A DNA stretch of 64,000 nt from Archivesica marissinica (lineage: Eukaryota; Mollusca; Bivalvia; Venerida; Vesicomyidae), in the NCBI GenBank assembly GCA_014843695.1, contig CM026398.1:12161584-12225583 (forward strand), read 5' to 3'. Positions 42,776 through 54,260 of the stretch are shown here, piece after piece. Position 1 is the first letter of the stretch; each line of letters opens with the position of its first letter. The notes under the pieces were generated by a model that was given only the letters and a program-made list of their open reading frames with translations, was not told where the DNA came from and searched no databases. The position numbers were made by a program, and so were the translations under genes.

Positions 42776-43556
42776 AGTGGACGACCAGAAAGTAATATAC
42801 ACAAGGTGGACGACCAGACAGTAATATACACAAGGTGGACGACCAGACAGTAATATACACAAGGTGGATGACCAGACAGTAATATACACAAGGTGGACGA
42901 CCAGACAGTAATATACACAAGGTGGATGACCAGACAGTAATATACACAAGGTGGACGACCAGACAGTAATATACACAAGGTGGATGACCAGACAGTAATA
43001 TACACAAGGTGGACGACCAGACAGTAATATACACAAGGTGGATGACCAGACAGTAATATACACAAGGTGGACGACCAGACAGTAATATACACAAGGTGGA
43101 TGACCAGACAGTAATATACACAAGGTGGATGACCAGACAGTAATATACACAAGGTGGACGACCAGACAGTAATATACCAGACAGTAATATACCAGACAGT
43201 AATATACACAAGGGGGACGACCAGATATACACAAGGTGGACGACCAGACAGTAATATACACAAGGTGGACGACCAGAAAGTAATATACCAGACAGTAATA
43301 TACACAAGGTGGACGACCAGACAGTAATATACACAAGGTGGACGACAAGACAGTAATATACACAAGGTGGACGACCAGACAGTAATATACACAAGGTGGA
43401 CGACCAGACAGTAATATACACAAGGTGGACGACCAGAAAGTAATATACCAGACAGTAATATACACAAGGTGGATGACCAGACAATAATATACACAAGGTG
43501 GATGACCAGACAGTAATATACACAAGGTGGACGACCAGACAGTAATATACACAAGG
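42776..43556. repeat. 29-bp minisatellite array, about 27 copies
   Basis: The unit is tggacgaccagacagtaata then tacacaagg. Positions with tggatg in place of tggacg alternate in places. Shortened units (accagacagtaatat without the rest) occur at 43175-43200, 43280 and 43450. The minus strand is open in all three phases because the unit lacks stops there. Confidence 0.95.
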
Positions 43557-44121
43557 ATTACAATATCAGTCAATTGAACATTGAAGTAGACCTCCAATCG
43601 ACTCCATCAAAATTAACCAAGCTTTTCAGGAAAATAAGCCTAAAATAGATTATCAAGATGGCCACTGCTGTGATGGATGACCAATTTGGAAAAGGATCAC
43701 GATGAATGTACCCGATTTTGATCTACATGTAACCATGTGCCACAATGTTCCACAGATAGCTTAATCCAACTTGACATGTGGTTTGGAAGAAGAAGTTGAA
43801 AATATATTGTAGATGGCCATCATGGCAGCCATTTTGAACACAGAGCAGAACTGTAGTTGGTTTTGATCTACTAGTTGCCAGGATGCTCAATCACAAGCTT
43901 AATCAAAATTTGGCAGTTTCAGAATAAATGTGTTTTGAGAAATTGTGGACGGACGGTTGGACACTTGGCATATATCAATAACTCGCCCAGGTGAGCGTTT
44001 AATTTACTAGAACTTGTTTCACAATCCTTTTAAAGATAAATAAATTTTAATATTTATGATTTGGGTGTTTGGAAGATGCCGAGTGTCCCAATTTATCGTA
44101 TATAATCCAAACCCTTAGCAC
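43557..44121. other. Probable old dispersed repeat, non-coding
   Basis: Text such as aagatggccactgctgtg, agatggccatcatggcagcc, tgtggacggacggttggaca and the end cgcccaggtgagcgttt resembles abundant non-coding dispersed elements of bivalve genomes (from memory). No terminal repeats or open frame could be shown here, so the element class is open. Confidence 0.35.
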
Positions 44122-44290
44122 CAGTAGAGCAGAGGATCTGACCAAGTGTTACACAGTAGAGCAGAGGATCTGACCAAGTGTTACACAGTAGAGCAGAGGA
44201 TCTGACCAAGTGTTACACAGTAGAGCAGAGGATCTGACCAAGTGTTACACAGTAGAGCAGAGGATCTGATATGACGAAGTGTTACACAAA
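44122..44290. repeat. 32-bp tandem repeat, about 5 copies
   Basis: The unit is cagtagagcagaggatctga then ccaagtgttaca. The last copy has an extra tatga before cgaagtg. It lies about 100 bp downstream of the CPEB exon on the minus strand, inside the next intron. Confidence 0.9.
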
Positions 44291-44391
44291 TACGACAAAC
44301 TTGCACATTTATTCCACATTGTAGCTCATCTTTGTCCGTCAGTAGTGACAGACAGACAATGACTTGAGAATGGTGACAAATAAACACAAAC

Positions 44392-44571
44392 CTTCATCTA
44401 TATCTGGAGGGAGACCGCCCACAAACACCTTCCTAGAGAATCGTTCCACACGTTCTCCACCTGGTGATGTGTTGACGGGAGATCCCAGGTTGGGTACAGT
44501 CTGGTCCAGGGAACCGTCCTCTACTAATCCTCCACTCGGCTCGTCGTTAAACATAAACTGTGGAACCTTTC
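44392..44571 (-). CDS. CPEB2/3/4: CPEB2/3/4-type protein, exon with acidic linker and start of RRM1 (partial)
   Basis: A 180-bp internal exon. On the minus strand the acceptor reads tgtattacag|GAAAGG and the donor GATGAAG|gtttgtg. It begins with the last two bases of a codon and ends with one base of the next, so it is symmetric (phase 1 to 1). The peptide contains FMFNDEPSGGLVEDGSLDQ, then GGERVERFSRK and the RNP2-type strand RKVFVGGLPPDIDE. In animal CPEB2, 3 and 4 and fly Orb2 this sequence opens RRM1, which together with RRM2 and a zinc-binding domain binds U-rich elements in mRNA 3' UTRs and controls polyadenylation and translation, notably in germ cells and neurons. The codon left open at the donor fits the conserved continuation DEI. 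CPEB1 differs at this position, so I assign the 2/3/4 subfamily. The rest of RRM1 is not in the window. Confidence 0.92.
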
Positions 44572-44692
44572 CTGTAATACATGCACATTAATGTTTGTAT
44601 ATTTTTTGGACAGACATTTTGAAGACATATTCCTGTCACAATTTCAGGTTGCTATCATTTAATTGTATTTATTACAATACCAGCAGGCCCAT

Positions 44693-44742
44693 AGCCACAC
44701 TGAGGCACACCCATGCAAGCCACACTGAGGCACACCCAGGCA
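44693..44742. repeat. 25-bp tandem pair
   Basis: The sequence gccacactgaggcacaccca occurs twice in succession, followed by tgcaa in the first copy and ggcaa in the second. Confidence 0.8.
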
Positions 44743-44819
44743 ACTACCTCCGTAAACATTTCAACAACAAAAATAATTGTGCTTCCAGCTTCGATTGTTT
44801 TTATATCGATATTTTTGTA

Positions 44820-45315
44820 GAATATTGAATTGGCTAGGTATTAGAATATTGAATTGGCTAGCTATTAGAATATTGAATTGGCTAGCTATTAGAATATTGA
44901 ATTGGCTAGGTATTAGAATATTGAATTGGCTAGCTATTAGAATATTGAATTGGCTAGCTATTAGAATATTGAATTGGCTAGGTATTAGAATATTGAATTG
45001 GCTAGGTATTAGAATATTGAATTGGCTAGCTATTAGAATATTGAATTGGCTAGCTATTAGAATATTGAATTGGCTAGCTATTAGAATATTGAATTGGCTA
45101 GCTATTAGAATATTGAATTGGCTAGCTATTAGAATATTGAATTGGCTAGCTATTAGAATATTGAATAGGCTAGCTATTAGAATATTGAATTGGCTAGCTA
45201 TTAGAATATTGAATTGGCTAGCTATTAGAATATTGAATTGGCTAGCTATTAGAATATTGAATAGGCTAGCTATTAGAATATTGAATTGGCTAGCTATTAG
45301 AATATTGAATTGGCT
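44820..45315. repeat. 24-bp minisatellite array, about 20 copies
   Basis: The unit is attgaattggctagctatta then gaat. The main variant is ctaggt for ctagct. The period is a multiple of 3 and both strands lack stops in some phases, giving octapeptide repeats (ILNWLAIR on plus, FNILIASQ on minus). The gctagc palindrome is in most units. It sits about 250 bp inside the intron, near the acceptor of the RRM1 exon. Confidence 0.95.
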
Positions 45316-46479
45316 AATGTCCCGATTGTCATCCATGTATACAAGGATCGGGTTTTTCATAGATTAATAATCCAACAGACAACATGGTATTATACGAATA
45401 TACATTGTACAGTCATTCTATCTGTGACAAATTCTGGCTCAATTAAACTACTGTATGTGTTTATAATATTCATGAGCAAATACTCGATATCAAATATCAG
45501 CTGCATATTGGGAATCCCAAATGTGTTTGTTCCTAGCATGGAGAACTTAACAGGATGACCTGAATGTGTACACATGAAACATTTCAACCAGTCATGCTTT
45601 TAGTGTGAAGCTGAAACCCTTGGCTGTTCTCACGGGGTATAGTTATAATGGCAAGCTTCCTCTGTCTGTGTCCGTCAATCAGAATGCATTGGTTTAATCA
45701 ATTATTAATGCATGTAATTATGAGCAACGTGTCACCACCTGCCTTTGTTAATTGGAGTAAACCAAGCGCGACAACTGTTCACACCTAAATCTAGCGATCA
45801 GACTCCGTTCTACAGTGAACGTTTTCGTCTCGATTTCAAAATCTTTTATTCAAGAAATATGACCAGAATCGATATATTTTGGTCACATTCTTGCATTCCA
45901 GGAACAATCAATGTTCTTTGCATCATTTTCTATTGATTTCAATCGGAATTAGAGAATATTAATATAAATGACGTTCAGAAATTAAATGTTTTAAAATGTG
46001 TTTCACACCCAAATTGGTTCGTACTTCGGACAATTTTTGACTAGAATTATGCGCTACACAATTTCTCATTACACGAGTTAGTTTCTATGTATCACTTACA
46101 GAATTATGACAATACACGACTTCTGACAACTTAATTAACCGTTAATAATTGGCATCGACTCTTCAATCGTCATTTTCAATTAAAATAGTGTATATTTTGA
46201 CTGTTCCCAAATTAGAACAAAAATCACCAGATGAGAGATATGACGTTTCTGTTTTATAATTATTCAATAATATATATTAGAAGACTGAAAATGTAGTTTG
46301 TTCTGCGAAGAAATGTAATAACTGATTGTGTTGGTCCGGGAATAAAAGGTCCAAATTTGAACAAGATGTCTCAATTAGTACACAAGTTATAAGCAAATAA
46401 CTGCAATTACTATTTCATCGAAATATTTGGAACAGTTTTACATGAATGTACCGTTTTATTCTGTAATAAATGTGTCTAG
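45316..46479. other. Unique intronic stretch
   Basis: AT-rich single-copy-looking sequence. Short open frames occur on both strands, but none has recognisable domains or paired splice sites. Nothing further is supported. Confidence 0.5.
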
Positions 46480-46639
46480 AGTCAAACCTGTGTTAAGCAA
46501 CCAGTCAAGGGAATCACAGAAAGTTGCTGCTTAGCACAGGTGGCTGCTTAATAGAGGTTAAATGTATAGCAAAGTAATATATTGGGAATCTGAAAATGGC
46601 TGCTTAAGAGAGGCAACAACCACTGACACAGGTTTAGCT
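46480..46639. mobile_element. MITE-like element, about 160 bp with terminal inverted repeats
   Basis: The left end agtcaaacctgtgt (46480-46493) and the right end acacaggtttagct (46626-46639) are inverted copies with one mismatch. Inside, the motif tggctgctta and related ttgctgcttagc are repeated in relation to the ends. The length and lack of any open frame fit a non-autonomous DNA transposon. I recall similar 'cctgtg...ggctgctta' repeats from marine invertebrates, but no search was run. Target-site duplication is not clear. Confidence 0.6.
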
Positions 46640-46730
46640 GTATTTCATCTGCAAAACAACCACATCATTAGAATGAGCAGGGATAACTCTATAAATGGTC
46701 CAACATTGAGCATGTTATCTTATCTTTATA

Positions 46731-46862
46731 TGCATAAAGAACAAAACGTGGGTCTAGACACTGGATTCTATGCATAAGGAACAAAACGTGGGTCTAGACA
46801 CTGGATTCTATGCATAAGGAACAAAACGTGGGTCTAGACACTGGATTCTATGCATAAAGACA
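46731..46862. repeat. 40-bp tandem repeat, 3.3 copies
   Basis: Units start at 46731, 46771 and 46811 with tgcataaagaacaaaacgtg then ggtctagacactggattcta; a 12-base partial follows at 46851. Units two and three read aaggaac instead of aaagaac. Confidence 0.9.
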
Positions 46863-46927
46863 AAATGGTTTAAACATTTCAACACCACAGACCTCGAAAT
46901 AGGCTTAAAAAAAGTATAGACCCCCCC

Positions 46928-47161
46928 TTGCATAACAGAACAGGTGGTGACACAGTATGCCTCTTGCATAACAGAACAGGTGGTGACACAGTATGCCTCT
47001 TACATAACAGAACAGGTGGTGACACAGTATGCCTCTTACATAACAGAACAGGTGGTGACACAGTATGCCTCTTGCATAACAGAACAGGTGGTGACACAGT
47101 ATGCCTCTTGCATAACAGAACAGGTGGTGACACAGTATGCCTCTTGCATAAAAGAACAGGT
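46928..47161. repeat. 36-bp tandem repeat, 6.5 copies
   Basis: The unit is ttgcataacagaacaggtgg then tgacacagtatgcctc; two units have ttacataac. The array is preceded by a seven-base C run. It stays open on both strands because the period is a multiple of 3. Confidence 0.93.
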
Positions 47162-47489
47162 AACTTTCAATTTAACAATTAACAAACAAAACATAGAACA
47201 CGAGACCAAAATGTGATTGGTGTTTTAAGTTATAACCTAAAGTTATTTCACATCCCTCTATGATTGACAAACATTTTACATACATGACACAACTGCTGAC
47301 ACTATTTACAAACTTTGACCACCCTTGACCTTTTACTAACAGTGATAGCATAGCTGTATAGTTTATTCCACTGATATCTGCCAATCAAACAAACTTGGGT
47401 CCTTCATTAAAACAGTAATCACCTACTACTTGGGGCCTTGGTATAACGAACAATCTCCCTCCCACTTGGGGCTTCAGTTAAGCCACCAA
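47162..47489. other. Unique stretch grading into the 31-bp array
   Basis: No gene is recognised. From about 47395 the sequence shows degenerate units of the next array (ccttggtataacgaacaatc), so the array edge is gradual. Confidence 0.5.
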
Positions 47490-48645
47490 TCAACTGCCCA
47501 CCGAGTTTGGTATATTGCAATTACCCACCCAGAGTATGGTATATTGCAATCACCCGCCCAGAGTTTGGTATATTGCAATCACCCGCCCACCGAGTTTGGT
47601 ATATTACAATCACCCACCAATCGAGTTTGGTATATTGCAATCACCCACCCATCGAGTTTGGTATAGAGCAATCACCCGCCCACCGAGTTTGGTATATTGC
47701 AATCACCCGCCCACCGAGTTTGGTATATTGCAATCACCCGTCTACAGAGTTTGGTATATTGCAATCACCCGCCCCCGAGTTTGGTATATTGCAATCACCC
47801 GCCCACCGAGTTTGATATATTGCAATCACCTGCTCACAGAGTTTGGTATATTGCAATCACCCACCCACTGAGTTTGGTATATTGCAATCACCCACCCACC
47901 GAGTTTGGTATATTGCAATCACCTGCCCATTGAGCTTGGTATATTGCAATCACCCACCCACAGAGTTTGGTATATTGCAATCACCCACCCATTGAGTTTG
48001 GTATATTGCAATCACCCGCCCACCGAGTTTGGTATATTGCAATCACCCACCCATTGAGTTTGGTATATTTCAATCACCCGCCCATTGAGTTTGGTATATT
48101 GCAATCACCCGCCCACCGAGTTTGGTATATTGCAATCACCCACCCATTGAGTTTGGTATATTGAAATCACCCGCCCACAGAGTTTGGTATATTGCAATCA
48201 CCCGCCCATCGAGTTTGGTATATTACAATCACCCGCCCAGAGTTTGGTATATTGCAATCACCCGCCCACCGAGTTTGGTATATTGCAATCACCCGCCCAC
48301 AGAGTTTGGTATATTGCAATCACCCACCTACAGAGTTTGGTATATTACAATCACCCGCCAACAGAGCTTGGTATATTACAATCACCCACCCATCGAGTTT
48401 GGTATATTGCAATCACCCGCCTACAGAGTTTAGTATATTGCAATCACCCGCCCACCGAGTTTGGTATATTGCAATCACCCGCCTACAGAGCTTGGTATAT
48501 TACAATCACCCGCCCACAGAGCTTGGTATATTACAATCACCCACCCACAGAGTTTGGTATATTACAATCACCCGCCCATCGCATTTGGTGTATTACAATC
48601 ACCCACCCACTTGGAAGTTTGGTAATTTACAATCGTCCGCCCACT
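47490..48645. repeat. 31-bp minisatellite array, about 37 copies
   Basis: The unit is gagtttggtatattgcaatc then acccgcccacc, with variants acccaccca, ccgtctaca, tattacaat and gagctt. Shortened units (acccgcccagagtttgg) appear near 47555 and 48230. Different variants cluster in runs, showing local spread of neighbouring copies. Confidence 0.95.
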
Positions 48646-48669
48646 AAACAAATGAGGTCAAGGCCAGCT

Positions 48670-48823
48670 CTGCGACACCAAATCAGGTCTTAGTGAATAC
48701 TTCCTGCGACACCAAATCAGGTCTTAGTGAATACTTCCTGCGACACCAAATCAGGTCTTAGTGAATACTTCCTGCGACACCAAATCAGGTCTTAGTGAAT
48801 ACTTCCTGCGACACCAAATTAGG
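48670..48823. repeat. 34-bp tandem repeat, 4.5 copies
   Basis: Units start at 48670, 48704, 48738, 48772 and 48806 with ctgcgacaccaaatcaggtc then ttagtgaatacttc. The four full units are almost identical, so the expansion is recent. Confidence 0.92.
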
Positions 48824-49082
48824 TTAAGTTGAGCACTGTAAATTTCACGAGAATTGGTGGATTCACGCGTGAAATACAGAGCAGCCGGTAAAGGCAGACA
48901 GGGACCAGTCACAAGTCTCAGACTGGTGGAGGAACAACATTGAACAAAAATATGTACCTAATTTCTTCTTGAAATTCCTGGCTGTAAACAAATATAATGT
49001 ACTATTCACAATGCCATGCAGAATGAAATCTTAAGTACAGCCAGTGCTCATGGAAAATAGTTTTAACAGATAAATAGGCATG

Positions 49083-50712
49083 TGGACAGGCCCCTCCCTA
49101 TATATATATATATAAACATGATTTAAAGTGGACAGGCCCCTCCCTATATATATATATATATATATAAACATGATTTAAAGTGGACAGGCCCCTCCCTATA
49201 TATATATAAACATGATTTAAAGTGGACAGGCTCCTCCCTATATATATATATATAAACATGATTTAAAGTGGACAGGCTCCTCCCTATATATATATATATA
49301 AACATGATTTAAAGTGGACAGGCCCTCCCTATATATATATAAACATGATTTAAAGTGGACAGGCCCCTCCCTATATATATATAAACATGATTTAAAGTGG
49401 ACAGGCCCCTCCCTATATATATATATATAAAAACATGATTTAAAGTGGACAGGCCCCTCCCTATATATATATATATAAACATGATTTAAAGTGGACAGGC
49501 TCCTCCCTTATATATATTATATATATATATATATATAAACATGATTTAAAGTGGACAGGCCCCTCCCTATATATATATAAACATGATTTAAAGTGGACAG
49601 GCTCCTCCCTATATAAAACATGATTTAAAGTGGACAGGCCCCTCCCTATATATATATAAACATGATTTAAAGTGGACATGCCCCTCCCTATATATATATA
49701 AACATGATTTAAAGTGGACAGGCCCCTCCCTATATATATATAAACATGATTTAAAGTGGACAGGCCCCTCCCTATATATATAAACATGATTTAAAGTGGA
49801 CAGGCCCCTCCCTATATATAATATATATATATATAAACATGATTTAAAGTGGACAGGCCCCTCCCTATATATATATATATATAAAGATGTTATATTAAAG
49901 TGGACAGGCCCCTCCCTATATATATATAAACATGATTTAAAGTGGACAGGCCCCTCCCTATATATATATAAACATGATTTAAAGTGGACAGGCCCCTCCC
50001 TATATATATATAAACATGATTTAAAGTGGACAGGCCCCTCCCTATATATATAATAAACATGATTTAAAGTGGACAGGCCCCTCCCTATATATATATAAAC
50101 ATGATTTAAAGTGGACAGGCCCCTCCCTATATATATATAAACATGATTTAAAGTGGACAGGCCCCTCCCTATATATATATAAACTGATTTAAAGTGGACA
50201 GGCCCCTCCCTATATATATATAAACATGATTAAAGTGGACAGGCCCCTCCCTATATATATAAACATGATTTAAAGTGGACAGCCCCTCCTATATATATAT
50301 AAACATGATTAAAGTGGACAGGCCCCTCCCTATATATATATAAACATGATTTAAAGTGGACAGGCCCCTCCCTAATTATTAAAATATATATATATATATA
50401 TATATTAAGTGATATTAAGTGGACAGGCCCCTCCCTATATATATAAACATGATTTAAAGTGGACAGGCCCTCCCTATATATATAAGATGATTTAAAGGGA
50501 CAGGCCCTCCCTATATATATAAAGATGATTTAAAGTGGACAGGCCCCTCCCTATATATATATATAAACATGATTTAAAGTGGACAGGCCCCTCCCTATAT
50601 ATATATAAACATGATTTAAAGTGGACAGGCCCCTCCCTATATATATATATATAAAGATGATTTAAAGTGGACAGGCCCCTCCCTATATATATATATAAAG
50701 ATGTTATATTAA
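49083..50712. repeat. About 40-bp minisatellite with an embedded variable TA microsatellite, about 38 copies
   Basis: The fixed part is aaacatgatttaaagtggac then aggcccctccc. It is followed by a ta run of varying length (roughly 4 to 12 dinucleotides), so unit size ranges from about 32 to 60 bp. Some units are irregular (50380-50420 with an extended ta block; cagcccctcct and ggccctccc single-base losses after 50160). The density of one-base losses rises to the right, which may include assembly error. Confidence 0.93.
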
Positions 50713-51005
50713 ATTGCAGAGAAAGTTATCTGAAATATGTCTCCCTCATTTACTCTATAAAGCAAAACATCTTAGTTTAGAGAGAAGTGTCGGAGGGGCG
50801 GGATCGTACGCGATTCATCCCACTAAGTATTTTTTTATCATATTTATAACTTTCCCCGAGTTAATCCCCAACTAACACACAAAGCAAATGAATCCAAAAA
50901 GCACAGCATGCACACGAGTCTTGGCAAGAAATGTAGCAGTAAGTCAGTTAAATACACAAGACTAGTGTCAAATATATTTACATATTGACCCATCCAATTA
51001 CTACT

Positions 51006-51180
51006 ACAGTCTCCTATATAACAATATTTTACAGTCTCCTATATAACAATATTTTACAGTCTCCTATATAACAATATTTTACAGTCTCCTATATAACAAT
51101 ATTTTACAGTCTCCTATATAACAATATTTTACAGTCTACTATATAACAATATTTTACAGTCTCCTATATAACAATATTTT
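51006..51180. repeat. 25-bp tandem repeat, 7 copies
   Basis: The unit is acagtctcctatataacaat then atttt. Six units are identical and one has ctact for ctcct. Confidence 0.93.
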
Positions 51181-52206
51181 AATATGGGTCAAAAATTGAT
51201 TGAATGTGAACATTTCTGAAAGAATCTTTAAGATAAATGGTTGATACAACTTGCATGATGTCTTCAACAATTAATAAATGTATTTGATAGTAATTCTGTT
51301 GCCTAATATAAGAGTATTTTTGGTAAATAATTTGTAGGAAAGAGATAACCATACAAGCAGATTGCTTTCTCCTCATTCTCCTCAATCCTACATGTATGTA
51401 CATTATATTTATACTCGACTATGTTTATTCAAAGAAAGAAATATTGTTTAAACTAACTATTTTTGTTGTTGCAAATGACTGGTTCAGTTGATTAGAAAGC
51501 TCTATCATTGCCTATGGATTATAAGTCGTCTGTGACACACAATAGCCACATGTCAGAGGGTAAAGATCTATAATGTGTCATTGATAAAAGGAAAGTTCAG
51601 ACACGGTTAATGCCGAGTTTACCAATAATATACCCGGTAGATAAATATGGTTTTAATATGCCCGTGATGTCGTGCAGGCTTTTCACAGGGAGAGATGGGC
51701 CAGACTTTGAGGGCCCCCTCCCCGGGCTTCCCTATGTTTTGAGCACCGAGTACAATGATGTTTCTACTTATTGTCTCGTGGTCAGTAATCTAGTACATAT
51801 CTATAATATACATACAGGCTTGTGAATGACCGGAGTAAAACATGGTATACTTGTTGGAGGTCGGGCACATTTTTGAAATACTGCACTACAAATATACGAT
51901 AAATATAAATCTATTCAAACAGATTACTGTTCGGTTGTCGCAAGATTTGCTTAGAAATTGCACCCGGGGTCTTCAATTTATCTCTGTGATTCACAGGGGT
52001 CAAATTTAACATTTTTTCCAACTTGCAAGAAATCGCAAATAGCTTTTCCAACAACTAAATAGAAAAGCTACTTGCAAAATGATTTTATGTACATTACAGT
52101 TTTAGGGTAAGCTTTAATAATGGTATTAAATTAAGGAACACCAACAGTCATATAGTGCCTCTTTATATCTGTACCGATACTGGACTGAAAATGAAACTGA
52201 AATGAT
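51181..52206. other. Unique intronic stretch, nothing recognised
   Basis: About 1 kb of AT-rich sequence. I looked for short exons with flanking splice sites on the minus strand at this position of the CPEB gene and saw none I could defend. Confidence 0.5.
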
Positions 52207-53331
52207 CGGTTATATATGTTATATAATGTTATATATGTTATATATATATACATGTTATATATGTTATATATATATACATGTTATATATGTTATATTATGT
52301 TATATATGCTATATTATGTTATATTATGTTATATATATGTACATGTTATATATGTTATATATATACATGTTATATATGCTATATTATGTTATATATGTTA
52401 TACATGTTATATATGCTATATTATGCTATATATGTTATATATATGTACATGTTATATATGTTATATATACACATGTTATATATGCTATATTATGTTATAT
52501 ATTTTATATATGTTATATATATGTACATGTTATACATGTTATATATGTTATATTATGTTATACATGTTATATATGTCATACATGTCATACATGTTATATT
52601 ATGTTATATATGTTATATATGTTATATATGTCATATATGTCATACATGTCATACATGTTATATTATGTTATATTATGTTATATATGTTATATATGTCATA
52701 TATGTCATACATGTTATACATGTTATATTATGTTATATATGTTATATATGCTATATTATGCTATATTATGCTATATTATGTTATATATGTTATATATGTT
52801 ATATATGCTATATTATGCTATATTATGTTATATATGTTATATATGTCATACATGTCATACATGTTATATATGTTATATATGTTATACATGTTATACATGT
52901 TATATATGTTATACATGTTATACATGTTATACATGTTATACATGTTATATATGTATATATGTTATATATGTTATACATGTTATATATGTTATACATGTTA
53001 TACATGTTATACATGTTATATATGTTATACATGTTATACGTTATACATGTTATACATGTTATATATGTATATATGTTATATATGTTATACATGATATATA
53101 TGTTATACATGTTATACATGTTATATATGTCAACAAAATACATGTTATATATATATACATGTTATATATGTTATACATGTTATATATGTCATACATGTTA
53201 TACATGTCATACATGTTATACATGTTATACATGTTATACATGTTATACATGTCATACATGTTATACATGTTATATATGTTATACATGTCATACATGTTAT
53301 ACATGTCATATATGTATATATATATATATAT
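52207..53331. repeat. AT-rich array of about 9-bp units
   Basis: Tandem nonamers of the types gttatatat, gttatacat, gtcatacat and gctatatta run through the array, with occasional 6- to 10-bp ta-rich inserts such as tatatatacatg. The left third is rich in gttatatat and gctatatta, the right third in gttatacat and gtcatacat. The array ends in a pure ta run at 53313-53331. It is almost entirely self-complementary locally, and its open frames on both strands are simple-sequence artefacts. Confidence 0.93.
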
Positions 53332-53417
53332 ATGTGCACTGCCAAATTTGTTATCTAGACATTCACATTGTATATTTGACTGGATCCCATACATTGTAGT
53401 CTCCAGGAGAATGAGGA

Positions 53418-53501
53418 ATATACACTGCATTACACAACTAGAGCTATATACACTGCATTACACAACTAGAGCTATATACACTGCATTACACAACTAGAGC
53501 T
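53418..53501. repeat. 28-bp tandem repeat, 3 copies
   Basis: Three identical units of atatacactgcattacacaa then ctagagct. Confidence 0.92.
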
Positions 53502-53585
53502 ATCACTGAAGGGTATGAATACCTCCAGAAGCCACTTTGATACAGGAAAGATGTCCGATACTGGGATGGTTTAGTGATCATAATT

Positions 53586-54197
53586 TATATAGAGAATGGA
53601 CATGCTGATGGTGTGTAATAATGGAAGCACACTATATAGAGAATGGACATGCTGATGGTGTGTAATAATGGAAGCACACTATATAGAGAATGGACATGCT
53701 GATGGTGTGTAATAATGGAAGCACACTATATAGAGAATGGACATGCTGATGGTGTGTAATAATGGAAGCACACTATATAGAGAATGGACATGCTGATGGT
53801 GTGTAATAATGGAAGCACACTATATAGAGAATGGACATGCTGATGGTGTGTAATAATGGAAGCACACTATATAGAGAATGGACATGCTGATGGTGTGTAA
53901 TAATGGAAGCACACTATATAGAGAATGGACATGCTGATGGTGTGTAATAATGGAAGCACACTATATAGAGAATGGACATGCTGATGGTGTGTAATAATGG
54001 AAGCACACTATATAGAGAATGGACATGCTGATGGTGTGTAATAATGGAAGCACACTATATAGAGAATGGACATGCTGATGGTGTGTAATAACGGAAGCAC
54101 ACTATATAGAGAATGGACATGCTGATGGTGTGTAATAATGGAAGCACACTATATAGAGAATGGACATGCTGATGTTGTGTAATAATGGAAGCACACT
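53586..54197. repeat. 47-bp tandem repeat, 13 copies, nearly identical
   Basis: The unit is tatatagagaatggacatgc then tgatggtgtgtaataatggaagcacac. Twelve units match except for one taataacgg at about 54090, and the last has gatgttgtg. The homogeneity points to recent expansion. Confidence 0.95.
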
Positions 54198-54260
54198 ATT
54201 AAGCATACACAGATTAGAGGCTATGAATATTTTTCTACCTCACTTCAGTCTTAATGAATT

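Larger units (their letters stand above)
1..44391 (-). other. CPEB intron downstream of the first RRM1 exon (partial, runs off left edge)
   Basis: This is the stretch that follows the splice donor of the RRM1 exon at 44392 when read on the minus strand. I looked through its non-repetitive islands for the reverse complement of the remaining RRM1 exon (the conserved FRRFGPL and SYFPPKGYAFLLF type segments) and recognised nothing. I infer that the intron is at least 44 kb long. It consists mainly of five large tandem arrays and several SINEs. The inference depends on the assembly being correct across two 1000-N gaps and across arrays longer than 10 kb, where misjoins are easy. Confidence 0.5.

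Noticed and set aside
44364..44591. Plus-strand open frame over the CPEB exon
   Set aside because: It is the antisense shadow of the RRM1 exon; only the minus strand gives a conserved domain and splice sites.
51484..51540. tRNA-like text (ggttcagttgattagaaag...)
   Set aside because: No B box at the right distance and no cloverleaf can be drawn, so I do not call a tRNA or SINE.
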